A stretch of DNA of 64,000 nucleotides from JACVRW01 sp963716215. GTDB taxonomy: Bacteria; Actinomycetota; Thermoleophilia; Solirubrobacterales; Thermoleophilaceae. Every line of letters starts with the position of its first letter. The stretch's first letter is position 1. A model generated the notes under the pieces. It was given only the letters and a program-made list of their open reading frames with translations, made no database searches and was not told the DNA's origin. The stretch is from the NCBI GenBank assembly GCA_963716215.1, contig OY970298.1, positions 3,534,001 to 3,598,000 of the forward strand. Direction: 5' to 3'. The position numbers and the translations under genes are program-made. Positions 26,501 to 34,675 of this stretch are shown here, one piece after another.

Positions 26501-27827
26501 CCCGCGCACGGCGTGGGTGGGCGACGTGGAGCCGGGCGAGCCCGCGTGGCTGGAGTGGACGGCACCGGACCGGCGCGAGCTGACCGGGCTGGTGCTGCGA
26601 CCCGGTCCGGCCGGCTACCGCTTCCCCACCCGCGTACGGGTGACCGCTCCCGGTGTGACGCCGTTCGAGCGGTCGGTCGGCGCGGACGGCCGGGTCGAGC
26701 TGCCGCGGCCGATCGCAGGCAGCGGGCTGCGGATCGAGGTGCTGGCGTCCCAGCCGCGCGGCGAGGGCGGCCTGCACGGCGTGCGCGCGGTCGCGGTGGG
26801 CGAGGTCGAGGCGCCCGGTGCCGACTTCGCCGCGCCCCGCCGCGACGGGCGCTTCACGACCGGATGCGACGCGCTCTCCGTGCGCGCCGCCGGCCGCGCC
26901 GCCGGCGCGGCCCTCGAGGGCACGATCGCCGAGCTCGACGCCGGGCGCGCCCTGAGGCTGCGCGGCTGCGCCGAGCTGGCGCTGCCCGCGGGACCGGTCC
27001 GCCTCAGCGCGACCGGGGACGAGCTCGCCAGGCCCGACCACCTGCGGCTGGCCGGCGCGGCGCCGCGCCCGGTCGCGCCGGAAGCCACCGCGCCCGGGCG
27101 CGTGGTCTCGGCGAGCCGCGGCGGCCCGCCCGGGGCCGTGGAGTCGGCGCGCCTGGCGCTGGACGCGCCCGGGTGGCTGGTGCTCGAGCAGACCTACTCA
27201 CCGGGCTGGGAGGCCACCTGCCGCGACCGGGACGGCGGCGAGAGCGACCTCGGCGAGCCGACCCCGGTGGACGGCTACGCGAACGGCTGGCGGGTCAACC
27301 CGGACTGCACCCGCGTGGACTTCGCGTTCGCGCCGCAGCGGATCGCCGTGGCCGGCTACCTGCTGTCCGCGCTCGGCTGCCTGCTGATGCTCGCGTTCCT
27401 GGTGGTGACCGCGCTGCGCCGGCGCGGTGCCGCGACCCTCGCGGCCGAGCCGCCACCAGCGGCCGGCCCGGACGCGGACCCGATCCTGCGGACCGGTCCC
27501 GTACGCGCACTCGTCCTGGCCGCCGCCATCGGCGTGGTGGGCGGCGGGCTCTTCTCGCTGCGCGTGGGCGCGGTGCTGTTCGTGGCGTCGGCCGTCCTGG
27601 CGCTGGTTGGCGTGAACGTCCGGCGACTGGCCGCGCTCGGCGCGGCGGGCATCGCGGCGGTGGCGGTGCTCTACCTCGTCTCCCGTCCCGAGGACAAGGG
27701 GGGCTACAACTTCGACTTCGTGATCCTCCAGACCCGGCCGCACTACCTCGCGGTCGTGGCGGTCTGCTGCCTCGCGGCGGCGGCGCTGCTGGCGGCCCGG
27801 CGGGTACGAGCGGTCAGCGGACGGTGA
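23568..27827 (+). CDS. AftD-like arabinofuranosyltransferase (DUF3367 type) with two F5/8C-like carbohydrate-binding domains
   Basis: The 1419-residue protein has an N-terminal GT-C membrane block (about residues 20-470), with VVDTRLELSADPSVFLDRV as the first acidic loop and NPYVVLFTSRGT. A long extracytoplasmic region contains two discoidin/F5-8C-like domains (about 740-865, with AYAALDGRLDTSWRA; and 960-1065, with ASSAFDGDPRTAWVG). C-terminal helices lie at about 1257-1410. Size and order match mycobacterial AftD, which adds alpha-1,3-arabinofuranose branches to arabinogalactan/LAM from decaprenyl-phosphoryl arabinose. The sugar used here is not proven. A TAGGCT box sharing the previous stop lies 6 bases before the GTG start. 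The 3' end overlaps the convergent gene by 14 bases. Confidence 0.82.
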   Translation: MTTATAAARRAPGSRVLRLQLAGIALLAYGIAFLQRPGETVVDTRLELSADPSVFLDRVFHIWSATTDFGHVQGGQFNGYLFPMAPWFALGDQLGVPTWIVQRLWLGTLLLLAAWGAARLMIALMGRPSLVASSAAALVFALNPYVVLFTSRGTVTLLAHVALPWLMLAVHRGLREPRGWRMPAAIGLILASTGGGVNAAVIAFALLGPLALAAYEVLMHRIPARATLTFGWRAALAAAVGSAWWAIPVLLQGRYGVDILIYTEQPTVIWATTSFPELLRMLGFWGLYTGVGFGGLEPFMGVGANYLFNPVVVIATFLVPLFAAATFALVRRWTYGPFFGLLTFGALVVMFAGFPRDSRLRAALLDVYNGFPALQFLRTTYKGMPLLALAVACLCGAGAAALADRARAGRLRVLGRRIPAVALLALAAVPAVAAVPLIEGRAIDSEQAYGEVPSWWTEGTADASAAGGRTMVLPGEMFGWYEWGGTMDPVGPPLRREPVAIREIVPYADSRSAFLQIAIDDLVQQDRLVPDQLGQLLRLTGVHQVLVARDGRLRRNGAVAAVAAEAALSEQRDLDPLQDYGPRKVREAMPGRGYEPARLAQISRRGAPGDAFGVRLAVDPPTILDGDAEGVTELAAHRMLDARHPLLFAGDVGAGQLARMTAAGAPIVLSDSARRRLFVSPRTRGNRGPTLTATDPLDREAATFNPFPARGTDGQTVAVYSGLRRLSTPTAAGWSNFPQYRAYAALDGRLDTSWRADENVRPQRWYMELELERPRRVGAIEVVPQNDRRGRTTSIFVSVNGGGERRVELEPGSNRVDLGGAEVRVLRLRVDDVEGNEDTRGAGGITEVRVPGLRVREHLRLPTALSASTRGLDLSRSPIEVVMARATADFPYRAGADALDPEADHPLAMLDAEDGLERAFDLPAARRFTLSGWGSIAADAPDEAIDRLAGLPAGWRYRSSSRFEGVPGRRASSAFDGDPRTAWVGDVEPGEPAWLEWTAPDRRELTGLVLRPGPAGYRFPTRVRVTAPGVTPFERSVGADGRVELPRPIAGSGLRIEVLASQPRGEGGLHGVRAVAVGEVEAPGADFAAPRRDGRFTTGCDALSVRAAGRAAGAALEGTIAELDAGRALRLRGCAELALPAGPVRLSATGDELARPDHLRLAGAAPRPVAPEATAPGRVVSASRGGPPGAVESARLALDAPGWLVLEQTYSPGWEATCRDRDGGESDLGEPTPVDGYANGWRVNPDCTRVDFAFAPQRIAVAGYLLSALGCLLMLAFLVVTALRRRGAATLAAEPPPAAGPDADPILRTGPVRALVLAAAIGVVGGGLFSLRVGAVLFVASAVLALVGVNVRRLAALGAAGIAAVAVLYLVSRPEDKGGYNFDFVILQTRPHYLAVVAVCCLAAAALLAARRVRAVSGR

Positions 27828-29406
27828 TCACGCTGGCGCAGCCGAAGGCGTGGCTGTCGACGGCCACCGGGCGCAAAGCCGTGGCGAGCTGCGGCCTCGC
27901 GCCACATGGCAACAGCACGTACCGCGCCCCGGACCCCATGACGATGGCCCGGGTGCGCGCGGCGGACGCATCGACACGCACGGCGAGCTGTGCGTCCTGT
28001 GCGCGGGCGACGTAGTCAGGCGTCCACGTGTAGTGCGCCACCCAGACGCGATGGCCGCTCAACGCGGGCACAGCCAGGCCCAGTCCCGCGGTGGTGAACA
28101 CACCACCGGGCGGAGCCGACTCGAGCCAGCGCATTGCCGCCCGCTCGCCGTCGCGCACCGCCACCGGCGGCCGGTCCGCGCCCAGCCGGTCGCGGAAGGC
28201 TCTCCCGAACTCCGCCAGCCCAGGGACGGTGAACAGCAACACGAACAGGGCGCAGCCGGCGACCGCGAGCCGGACCGCCCGCGGCCGCCCCGACCGGCGT
28301 GCACGCTCGATCGCTCGCATCCCGGCCCTGGTCGCCAGCATGGCCAGCGGGATCATGATGCTCTGGAGGGCGTGCCGGACCGGCTCGCCCGGCAAGTAGA
28401 GCAGCAGGAGCGTGGCGAGCGGCCAAACCCGGAGGACGACCTCCTGCACGTCAAGCCGCGCGGTCCGGATGCCCGGCAGCGCCGCGAGCACCATCCCGGC
28501 GAGGACCGTGACGACGACCCATACCGGCGCCCGCGGAACGTCGAGTGCGACCTGGTGGGCCCGCTCCCAGTGCAGCTCCGTCTGCGCGAGTCCCCAGTAG
28601 AAGGCGAGCGCCGCAGCGATGGTGCCCGCCGGAGCGAGCAGCCAGACGACGTCCCGGCGGCGGCGCCAGATCGCCACCCCGGCGAGCACCAGCAGGGCCA
28701 CCTGCCCCTCCCACGGATGGAGCCAGGTCATCGCCAGGGCGCAGAGCGAAGCCCACGCCGCGTACCACACGACGCCGCGGCCCGGCGCCCGGCGGTCGGG
28801 ATCGAGCAGCCGCTCGACCGCGAGGAAAAGGATCGGCATCAGCGCGATCGAGATCACCGAGGGTGCGTAGCCCCAGAGCAGCAGCCCAGACGAGGTCTCC
28901 GAGGCCTGGTTGACCACGGCAAGCCAGTCGAGCGGAGCGCCGTCGTGGTCGATCAGCAGCGACGCCGGCGTGACCGTGAAGACGGCGAGGACCACCGCGG
29001 CGGCCTGCCGGAGGGGCCCGCGGCCGAGCACCCGGCCGGCGTAGGCCCAGCACGCACCGAACAGCAGCACCACGGCCACCGGCTTCCAGATCAGGTAGGC
29101 GACCGGGACGCTCAGCCCGGCGCGCACCATCACACCGGACAGGAAGAACATCGGGTGCGGGAAGACGTGGGCCGCGGGCGCCAGCTCGAACGGGTTCCCG
29201 ATCAGCCAGTGCTGGCTGGCGTCGCGGATCCAGCCCATGTACTGGAACTGATCCAGCGGGGTCGCCGAGTCGATCCCGGTGAACGTCCCTCCGAAGCTGC
29301 GCGCCTTCAGCCACACGATCAGGACCGGGGCGAACGCCCAGAGCGCGATCGCGAGCAGCACAGCCCCTCCGAGCAGCAGCGAGCCCCTGTCGCCCCGTGA
29401 CTGCAC
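27814..29406 (-). CDS. Polytopic membrane protein, possible GT-C-type transferase, unrecognised family
   Basis: Read from the GTG at 29406 the product has 530 residues with about eleven helices. A first loop contains FTGIDSATPLDQFQYMGWIRD and HVFPHPMFFLSG, followed by IDHDGAPLDWLAVVNQ and TWLHPWEGQ. The C-terminal soluble part (RWLESAPPGGVFTTAG, HYTWTPDYVARA) resembles the extracytoplasmic ends of GT-C membrane proteins. I do not recognise a named family. It starts 5 bases after the stop of the methyltransferase at 29412-30167 and so probably ends the operon 32551 to 27814. Its tail overlaps the AftD-like gene by 14 bases. Function beyond membrane glycan assembly is not inferable. Confidence 0.65.
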   Translation of the reverse strand: MQSRGDRGSLLLGGAVLLAIALWAFAPVLIVWLKARSFGGTFTGIDSATPLDQFQYMGWIRDASQHWLIGNPFELAPAAHVFPHPMFFLSGVMVRAGLSVPVAYLIWKPVAVVLLFGACWAYAGRVLGRGPLRQAAAVVLAVFTVTPASLLIDHDGAPLDWLAVVNQASETSSGLLLWGYAPSVISIALMPILFLAVERLLDPDRRAPGRGVVWYAAWASLCALAMTWLHPWEGQVALLVLAGVAIWRRRRDVVWLLAPAGTIAAALAFYWGLAQTELHWERAHQVALDVPRAPVWVVVTVLAGMVLAALPGIRTARLDVQEVVLRVWPLATLLLLYLPGEPVRHALQSIMIPLAMLATRAGMRAIERARRSGRPRAVRLAVAGCALFVLLFTVPGLAEFGRAFRDRLGADRPPVAVRDGERAAMRWLESAPPGGVFTTAGLGLAVPALSGHRVWVAHYTWTPDYVARAQDAQLAVRVDASAARTRAIVMGSGARYVLLPCGARPQLATALRPVAVDSHAFGCASVITVR

Positions 29407-29411
29407 GGCGG

Positions 29412-30167
29412 CTACGTCTTGATGACGCGTATCACGCAGTTCCAGGTGAGCAGCTCGCGCAGGAGCGGGACGCGGCAGATGAACGCGAGCCGCGGCCAGT
29501 AGCGCGGCTCCACGCGCTCGACGCGCAACCCGGGGCGCTCCTCCACCAGCCGCATCGTGGGTCCCACGTGCACCGCCCAGAGCCCCGCGCCGTAGGGGTT
29601 CTTGCGGGGCGGGCCGTTGCGGCGCTCGTACAGTCGCGGCCCCCACTTCGGGCCCAGGTACTGGTAGGGGGTCATGTCGTGACCGCCCCATGGCGAGTAC
29701 CAGTTGGTCCAGGAGATGTAGCCCCAGCCGCCCGGGCGCAGCACCCGCTCGATCTCGCGGATGACCGCCTCGGTGTTCGGCGAGTGCTCGAGCAGGTTGG
29801 AGCAGAAGGCGCCGTCGATGCTGGCGTCCTCGAGCGGCAGGTCGCCGGCGTCGGCCACTAGCGCCCCGGCGGGCGCCGCCCCGACCATCGTCATCTCCTG
29901 CTCGTCGTTGTCGACCGGGATGACCGTCGCGCCGGTGGCACGCAGGGCCTCGGTGTAGAAGCCCGGCCCGCAGCCCAGGTCGACGATCGTCTGCCCGGCG
30001 AAGGGGCCGTAGCGGCGCTCGAGGTCGTCGGCCGCCTCCGCCGCCAGCAGGCGGTAGAACGGGGCCGGATCCTCCTTCTCGGCGCGAAACAGCCGCCAGA
30101 GCGTGCGCACCCGCTCCACGCCGCGCGGCCGCTCGACCGCGTGCGGAGCCCCGGTTGACGTGCTCAC
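29412..30167 (-). CDS. Class I SAM-dependent methyltransferase
   Basis: The 251-residue protein has motif I TIVDLGCGPGFYTEAL (about 57-72), VIPVDNDEQEM, the motif-II-like LVADAGDLPLEDASIDGAF, SNLLEHSPNTEAVIREIERVL and GGWGYISWTNWYSPWGG. It is a Methyltransf_11-type enzyme with a long tryptophan-rich C-terminal cap that probably holds the acceptor. The GTG start overlaps the stop of the GT4-flippase gene as GTGA, which supports coupled translation and action on the same repeat unit before export. An open frame continues upstream on this strand through other genes, but the GTGA overlap and loss of homology mark the true start. Confidence 0.85.
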   Translation of the reverse strand: MSTSTGAPHAVERPRGVERVRTLWRLFRAEKEDPAPFYRLLAAEAADDLERRYGPFAGQTIVDLGCGPGFYTEALRATGATVIPVDNDEQEMTMVGAAPAGALVADAGDLPLEDASIDGAFCSNLLEHSPNTEAVIREIERVLRPGGWGYISWTNWYSPWGGHDMTPYQYLGPKWGPRLYERRNGPPRKNPYGAGLWAVHVGPTMRLVEERPGLRVERVEPRYWPRLAFICRVPLLRELLTWNCVIRVIKT

Positions 30168-32551
30168 GCCGGGCCTGGGCGAACCGCGGGCGGGTGCGGT
30201 GCGGCGGAGCGCACGGACATGCCGAGCAGCACCGGGGCCAGCACGAGCTGGAGGACGACCACCACGCCGGCCACGGCCACGAGGCCGGATCCCACGGCCA
30301 GCAGCATCCCCAGCTCGGCCACGGCGGCGACCGCGAGCAGCGCGACGAACCCGGTGCGCCCGAGGGCCAGCAGGTACTGCACGCCGAGGTAGGCGCACGC
30401 GAGCAGCGACATCGCCAGCGCCAGCAGCGGCAGCGCCCCCGCCGCCTCGGTGAAGTCCTCGCCGAACACGAGCCGCAGGACCGGCTCCGCCGCGACCGTG
30501 TAGACCACGACCATCGGCACGGCCACCACGCTGATCAGCGCCAGCGTGCGCCACAGCACCGGCCGGGCGTCTAGGCCCGCCTTGGTGCGGCGCACGGCCT
30601 CCGGGAGCAGGTACAGGCCCAGGCCGATCGCCACCCAGATGACCGCCTTGGCCGCGACCGACGCCGCCGCGTACGAGCCGGCGGCGTCGTCCGACGCGTC
30701 GTGCTTGACGTAGACGATGTCGATGTTCTGGAGCGCCGCGATCAGCGAGAAGGCCAGGACGGGCGCCCAGGCGCTGCCCAGCAGGTCGCGGAACCGGAGC
30801 GGCACCGACGTCACCTGGAAGCCGCCCAACGACCGCACCAGCGGCGGCACCAGCGCGAGCGACACCACGACGATCGAGGCGGTGGTCCCCAGCAGGGCGC
30901 CCGTCACTCCCAGCCCGATCGCGTAGAGCCCGATGCCCAGCGCGAGACGGGCGAACGCCTCCCCCACGATGGAGAGCCCGACCGACATGTAGTGCCCCAG
31001 CCCCTGCAGCGTGCCGCGCTGGACGCACAGCGCCAGCCACAGCATCCCGCTCGGCGCGAGCGCCGCGGCGGCCCACGTGTTGTCCACGCCGACCGCGGCC
31101 GCGATCGGCTCGCGCAGCAGCACCGAGGCGACCGTCACGGCGACGGTGGCGATCAGCAGTCGCTCCAGCCAGCGCCAGACCCCCGACGCGGGGTTCTCCC
31201 CACCGTCGGCGGCGCGTGCGCTCACCTCGCGCGCGACCGTGGCCTGCAGCGCCGAGCCCGGCACCACCAGGATCGTGAAGGCGGCCAGCAGTGCGCCGAG
31301 CGAGCCGTACCCGCCGTCGCCGAGCAGACGCGCGAACACCACCGTGAAGATGAGCGCGAGGAAGTTGTTCATCATCAGCGCGGCGGCGAGCCCGCCGGCG
31401 CGCCCGGTGTCCGAGCCGCCGAGGCGCTTGCGCAGCGAGGACACGTGGTCGGGCTCCGCGGCCACGTCCTCCAGCACGTCCAGCGTCTCGCGCGCCGTGC
31501 GATCCCACGTGAAGGTCTGGGCGCGCGCGTGCGCCGCGCTGCCGAGCCGCTCGCACAGCTCGCGGTTGCCGGCCAGCTTGCTCACCTGCTCGCTCAACTC
31601 CTCGGGCGAGTCGACCAGCACACCGGTGTTGCCGTCGTCGATCGACTCCGGCAGCCCGCCGACCGCCATCGCGACGCTCGGGGTCGCGCAGGCGGCGGCC
31701 TCCATCACGGTCAGGCACCAGCCCTCGGCCGACGAGGCGGTGAGGTTGATCCACGAGCTCTGCAGCAGCTCGACCTTGCGCTCCTCCGAGACGTGCCCGT
31801 TCATCCGCACCCGGTCCTGCAGCCCGCGCTCGGCGATCGCCGCCTCCAGCTCGGGCCGGTGGTCCCCGTCGCCGGCGATCTCCAGGATGGCGTCGGGCGT
31901 GGCCGCCAGGGCGTCGAGCAGGTACTCGGTGCGCTTGTAGCGCTTGAGCCGCCCGAGATAGAGCAGCGACGGGTACGGCGTGCGCTTCGACGGGTCGGGC
32001 TGGAAGCGCTCGAGATCCACGCCGATGTACCCGACCGCGATCTGCTCGCGCGGGATGCCGTGGGCGGCGATGTCGACCGCGGAGGCGTTCGAGATCGTGA
32101 GGAAGCGGACACCCCGGTACAGGAAGCGCAGCGGTGCGGTCTCCAGCACCCAGGCGGCGAGCCGCCCGGGCGCGCCCATCTCGGCCACGTAGTGGTCGCG
32201 GTGCACGTGGTGCACGAGCGCGAGCCGCGGGGTGCGCATCCACAGCGGCGAGAGGAACGTGATGCCGTTGATGACCTCCAGCACCATGTCCGCCTCGGGC
32301 AGCTTCTTGCGCAGGCCGCGCCAGATCACCCTCGGAAAGACGGTGGAGCGGCCGCCCACGCGCAGGATGGTGAGGTTGCCGTGGCGCTCCTCGGCTTCAG
32401 CGCCCTTGTACGAACACGCCACGACCGTGACCCGGTGGCCCCACTCCAGCCACCGATCGACCTGGCCGAGCAGGTTCGTGCCTGTACCCCCGCCCTGCGG
32501 GTGCGTCCAGTCCCGGTCCGAAAGGACGAGAATGTGGAGCTGCCCGTGCAA
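30164..32551 (-). CDS. Fusion of a GT4 glycosyltransferase and a Wzx-type polysaccharide flippase
   Basis: The 795-residue product has two complete parts. Residues 1 to about 380 are a GT-B family 4 transferase: HILVLSDRDWTHPQGGGTGT, VGYIGVDLERFQP, LLYLGRLKRYKR and the E-x7-E block SSAEGWCLTVMEAAACATPS. From about 390 a flippase of about twelve helices follows (MNNFLALIFTVVFARLLG, NIDIVYVKHDASDDAAGSYA), of the oligosaccharide-exporter type that flips undecaprenyl-linked units. The start is a TTG at 32551, 8 bases after a TACCCT box. There is no stop or start between the parts, so synthesis and export would be physically joined. Downstream, a methyltransferase and a membrane protein follow by 4-base overlap and 5-base gap. 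Confidence 0.88.
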   Translation of the reverse strand: MHGQLHILVLSDRDWTHPQGGGTGTNLLGQVDRWLEWGHRVTVVACSYKGAEAEERHGNLTILRVGGRSTVFPRVIWRGLRKKLPEADMVLEVINGITFLSPLWMRTPRLALVHHVHRDHYVAEMGAPGRLAAWVLETAPLRFLYRGVRFLTISNASAVDIAAHGIPREQIAVGYIGVDLERFQPDPSKRTPYPSLLYLGRLKRYKRTEYLLDALAATPDAILEIAGDGDHRPELEAAIAERGLQDRVRMNGHVSEERKVELLQSSWINLTASSAEGWCLTVMEAAACATPSVAMAVGGLPESIDDGNTGVLVDSPEELSEQVSKLAGNRELCERLGSAAHARAQTFTWDRTARETLDVLEDVAAEPDHVSSLRKRLGGSDTGRAGGLAAALMMNNFLALIFTVVFARLLGDGGYGSLGALLAAFTILVVPGSALQATVAREVSARAADGGENPASGVWRWLERLLIATVAVTVASVLLREPIAAAVGVDNTWAAAALAPSGMLWLALCVQRGTLQGLGHYMSVGLSIVGEAFARLALGIGLYAIGLGVTGALLGTTASIVVVSLALVPPLVRSLGGFQVTSVPLRFRDLLGSAWAPVLAFSLIAALQNIDIVYVKHDASDDAAGSYAAASVAAKAVIWVAIGLGLYLLPEAVRRTKAGLDARPVLWRTLALISVVAVPMVVVYTVAAEPVLRLVFGEDFTEAAGALPLLALAMSLLACAYLGVQYLLALGRTGFVALLAVAAVAELGMLLAVGSGLVAVAGVVVVLQLVLAPVLLGMSVRSAAPHPPAVRPGPA

Positions 32552-32559
32552 GACAGATG

Positions 32560-32565
32560 AGGGTA
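32560..32565 (-). promoter_or_regulatory. -10 box TACCCT for GT4-flippase fusion
   Basis: TANNNT box with an 8-base gap to the TTG at 32551. It decides the choice of that rare start codon. Confidence 0.5.
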
Positions 32566-32592
32566 TATCGGCTCCAGCCGAATTACGACCCC

Positions 32593-33033
32593 CTACCGCG
32601 GGGGCACCGGCGGCAGCGTTCGACGCACGCGCGGATTGAGCTCCACGGCGTGGCGGCGGGCGACGTTGGCGCGAGACGGATCGCTCACGGCCGTGAGGCC
32701 GTACAGCGAGCGCCACGCCTCGAAGCTCTCGGGCTGCAACCGCACCAGGCGCTCGGCCACCGGCACCGCCTGTGCGGTGCGGCCGGCGAGGATCAGCAGC
32801 CCGATCTCCGCGTACAGGGCGCGGTCGTCGGTGTTGAAGCGCCGCGCGCTCTCGAGCCGATCGCGGGCGTCGGCCAGCTCCGCCTCGGAATATGGGCGCA
32901 ATTGCACGGCGATGCCGAACTCCGTGACGCGCTCCAGCTGCTTGTTCGCCGTTAGGCTCGCCACGAGCCAGGCGCCCGCGACGACGGCCGCCGTGGCCAG
33001 GAGGATGCGCTGGACGATGAGGGAACGGGCCAT
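32593..33033 (-). CDS. Membrane-anchored TPR-like small protein (module A)
   Basis: The 146-residue protein has one N-terminal helix (RILLATAAVVAGAWLVASL) and an outside helical region with a TPR-like repeat (LYAEIGLLILAGRTAQAVPV followed by ERLVRLQPESFEAWRSLYG). It aligns with the protein at 36782-37195 (same helix, same DEGLLLFYAGRRDEAYPLAR repeat, same terminal LNP), so it is one of two copies. Both are divergent from an O-antigen-polymerase-like gene; here only 22 bases separate the two starts. TPR domains often sit at the C-terminus of Wzy/PglL-type proteins, so this may be a separate polymerase subunit. No classical -10 box is obvious; GAGTCA/TGACTC symmetry lies in the gap. Confidence 0.75.
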   Translation of the reverse strand: MARSLIVQRILLATAAVVAGAWLVASLTANKQLERVTEFGIAVQLRPYSEAELADARDRLESARRFNTDDRALYAEIGLLILAGRTAQAVPVAERLVRLQPESFEAWRSLYGLTAVSDPSRANVARRHAVELNPRVRRTLPPVPPR

Positions 33034-33055
33034 CTAGTTGACTCTGCGACGAGCC

Positions 33056-34675
33056 ATGCGCGAGATCGCGCGCGCCGCGGGCGCGACCATACTGATCGCC
33101 GGCCCCACGGTGCTCGCTTTTCGGTCGGGCGGGTACTTCGACGAGCCGCGCCTGATTGCCGGCATCGTGGCGTGGGCGCTCGTGCTGCTCGCGGCCGTGG
33201 TCACGGGGCGGCCGCTGCCGCGCTCCACGCCGGGGCGGATCGCGCTCGGCGCGCTCGCGCTGCTGACCGTCTGGACGTTGCTCTCGATCAGCTGGGCGCC
33301 GATCGCGGGGAGGGCAGAGAACGACGCCCAGCGGCTGCTGGTGTACCTCGGCGTCTTCGCGGCCGCGCTTGCGCTGCTCGACCAGCCCTGGGTGCGGCGC
33401 TGGCTCGAGCCGCTGCTGACCGCCGGGGCGCTCGTGGTCACCCTCTACGGCCTGAGCGAGCGGCTGTTCCCCGGCGTGATCGAGCTCCGGCGCAGCCTCA
33501 CGGCCGAGGGGCGCCTGGAGATGCCGCTCACCTACTGGAACGCCGAGGGAGCCGTTGCGGCGATCGGGCTGGTCCTCGCCATCCGACTGGCGGGCGACCC
33601 GCTGCGCCCGCGCGCCCTGCGCGGCTGTGCCGCCGCCGGCGGCGTCGTGCTGGGCCTCGGCGCCTACCTGACCTTCTCGCGCGGCGCGCTCGCCGCGCTC
33701 ACGGTCGGCGTGCTCGTGTTGCTGGCCTTCGCGCCGGCCGGTCTCGAGCAGCTGCGGGCACTCGGCGCGGTGGTCGGGCCGAGCTTCGTCGCGGCCGCGA
33801 CGACCGGCCTGCTGCCGACGGTCCGATCGCTGGGACACCGCGCCCAGGGCGACGCCGGCGAGGGGATCGTGATGCTGGTGGTGCTGGTGCTGATGGCGGC
33901 GCTCGCGGCCGGGCTCGTCCTCGCCCGCGGCCGCGGCACGCCCGCTGCGCGTTCGCGCCCGCTGCCGATGGCCCGGAGCAAGCTCGTAGGCGGCATCGCC
34001 GCGGTGGCGGTGCTCGGCGCCGTGATCGCGATCGCCGTGTTCGAGGGCCAGCCGGCGACCCAGTCGCCGGAGCGCGACACCGGCCCGGCGCGGTTTGGCT
34101 CGATCGACACCAACCGCTACGACTACTGGGACGCGGCCATAGGCATGTTCGCCGACGAGCCGGTGACCGGCGTCGGATCGGGCGGGTTCAAGGTGGAGTG
34201 GCGCAAGCGCTCGGACCGTCTCGACCCCGCCGTGGACGCCCACTCGCTGTACCTCGAGACGCCGGCCGAGCTGGGACTGGTCGGGCTGGTGCTGCTGGTG
34301 GCGTTCCTGTGCGGCGTGACCGCCTGCGGCATGCGGCTCCTGCGCCGCGACCCCGCGGTTGCGGTCGGGCCCCTCGCCGTGTGCGCGGCCTGGGCGCTGC
34401 ACGCCGGATTGGACTGGGACTGGGAGATGCCGGCGGTGACGCTGCCGCCGCTGCTGCTGGCCGCGGCGCTGGTGGCCTGGAGCGAGACCGAGACGCCGGC
34501 GCGGGCCGCCACGACGGGTCTGGCGGACCCCGCCGGGCACGACGGCCAGCCCAGCGAGAACGTGCGCGAGCCCGTGAGCGATCTGCTACGAATGCTGCTC
34601 CGATGGCCGGATGCGCTTCCCCGATTCAGGTCTCGCGTCCGCTCGGGCGACGTGTGTGAGCATCTCCCACGCTGA
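33056..34675 (+). CDS. O-antigen polymerase/ligase-like membrane protein (Wzy_C type, module A)
   Basis: The protein has about 539 residues from the ATG at 33056 (a TTG at 33038 is possible). About eleven helices surround a Wzy_C-type loop: MPLTYWNAEGAVAAIGL, LTFSRGALAAL and, late, DTNRYDYWDAAIGMFADEP then VDAHSLYLETPAELGLVGL. These polymerise or transfer undecaprenyl-linked glycans on the outer face. The protein at 37235-38740 shares all these blocks. It is divergent from the TPR protein at 33033. The frame runs 65 bases past the possible ATG of the next gene, so the 3' end overlaps the GT4-GT2 gene. An unusual 15-base motif at 34579-34593 near its end may be that gene's promoter. Confidence 0.87.
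   Translation: MREIARAAGATILIAGPTVLAFRSGGYFDEPRLIAGIVAWALVLLAAVVTGRPLPRSTPGRIALGALALLTVWTLLSISWAPIAGRAENDAQRLLVYLGVFAAALALLDQPWVRRWLEPLLTAGALVVTLYGLSERLFPGVIELRRSLTAEGRLEMPLTYWNAEGAVAAIGLVLAIRLAGDPLRPRALRGCAAAGGVVLGLGAYLTFSRGALAALTVGVLVLLAFAPAGLEQLRALGAVVGPSFVAAATTGLLPTVRSLGHRAQGDAGEGIVMLVVLVLMAALAAGLVLARGRGTPAARSRPLPMARSKLVGGIAAVAVLGAVIAIAVFEGQPATQSPERDTGPARFGSIDTNRYDYWDAAIGMFADEPVTGVGSGGFKVEWRKRSDRLDPAVDAHSLYLETPAELGLVGLVLLVAFLCGVTACGMRLLRRDPAVAVGPLAVCAAWALHAGLDWDWEMPAVTLPPLLLAAALVAWSETETPARAATTGLADPAGHDGQPSENVREPVSDLLRMLLRWPDALPRFRSRVRSGDVCEHLPR
34579..34593 (+). promoter_or_regulatory. 15-base promoter-like motif, copy 1 (CGATCTGCTACGAAT)
   Basis: It lies inside the end of the module A polymerase, 17 bases before the ATG at 34611. 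It matches 38760-38774 at 14 of 15 positions; the TACNAAT part could be a -10 element. Confidence 0.4.

Noticed and set aside
23061..27041. A 1326-codon open frame on the minus strand opposite the AftD-like gene
   Set aside because: Its translation is an Arg/Gly/Ala/His-rich mixture with no domain, as expected from the antisense of GC-rich codons; the plus-strand protein has clear domains.
30164..34540. Reading the GT4-flippase protein as a 1458-residue protein starting at 34540
   Set aside because: The extra N-terminus lies antisense to the module A polymerase and has no homology-like character; the TTG at 32551 has a TACCCT box at the right distance.
34603..34659. An 18-codon reading frame starting at an ATG 8 bases before the GT4-GT2 start
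   Set aside because: It lies in the right place for a leader peptide, but the sequence has no regulatory codon run or hairpin and sits inside the end of the polymerase gene; chance is the simpler explanation.
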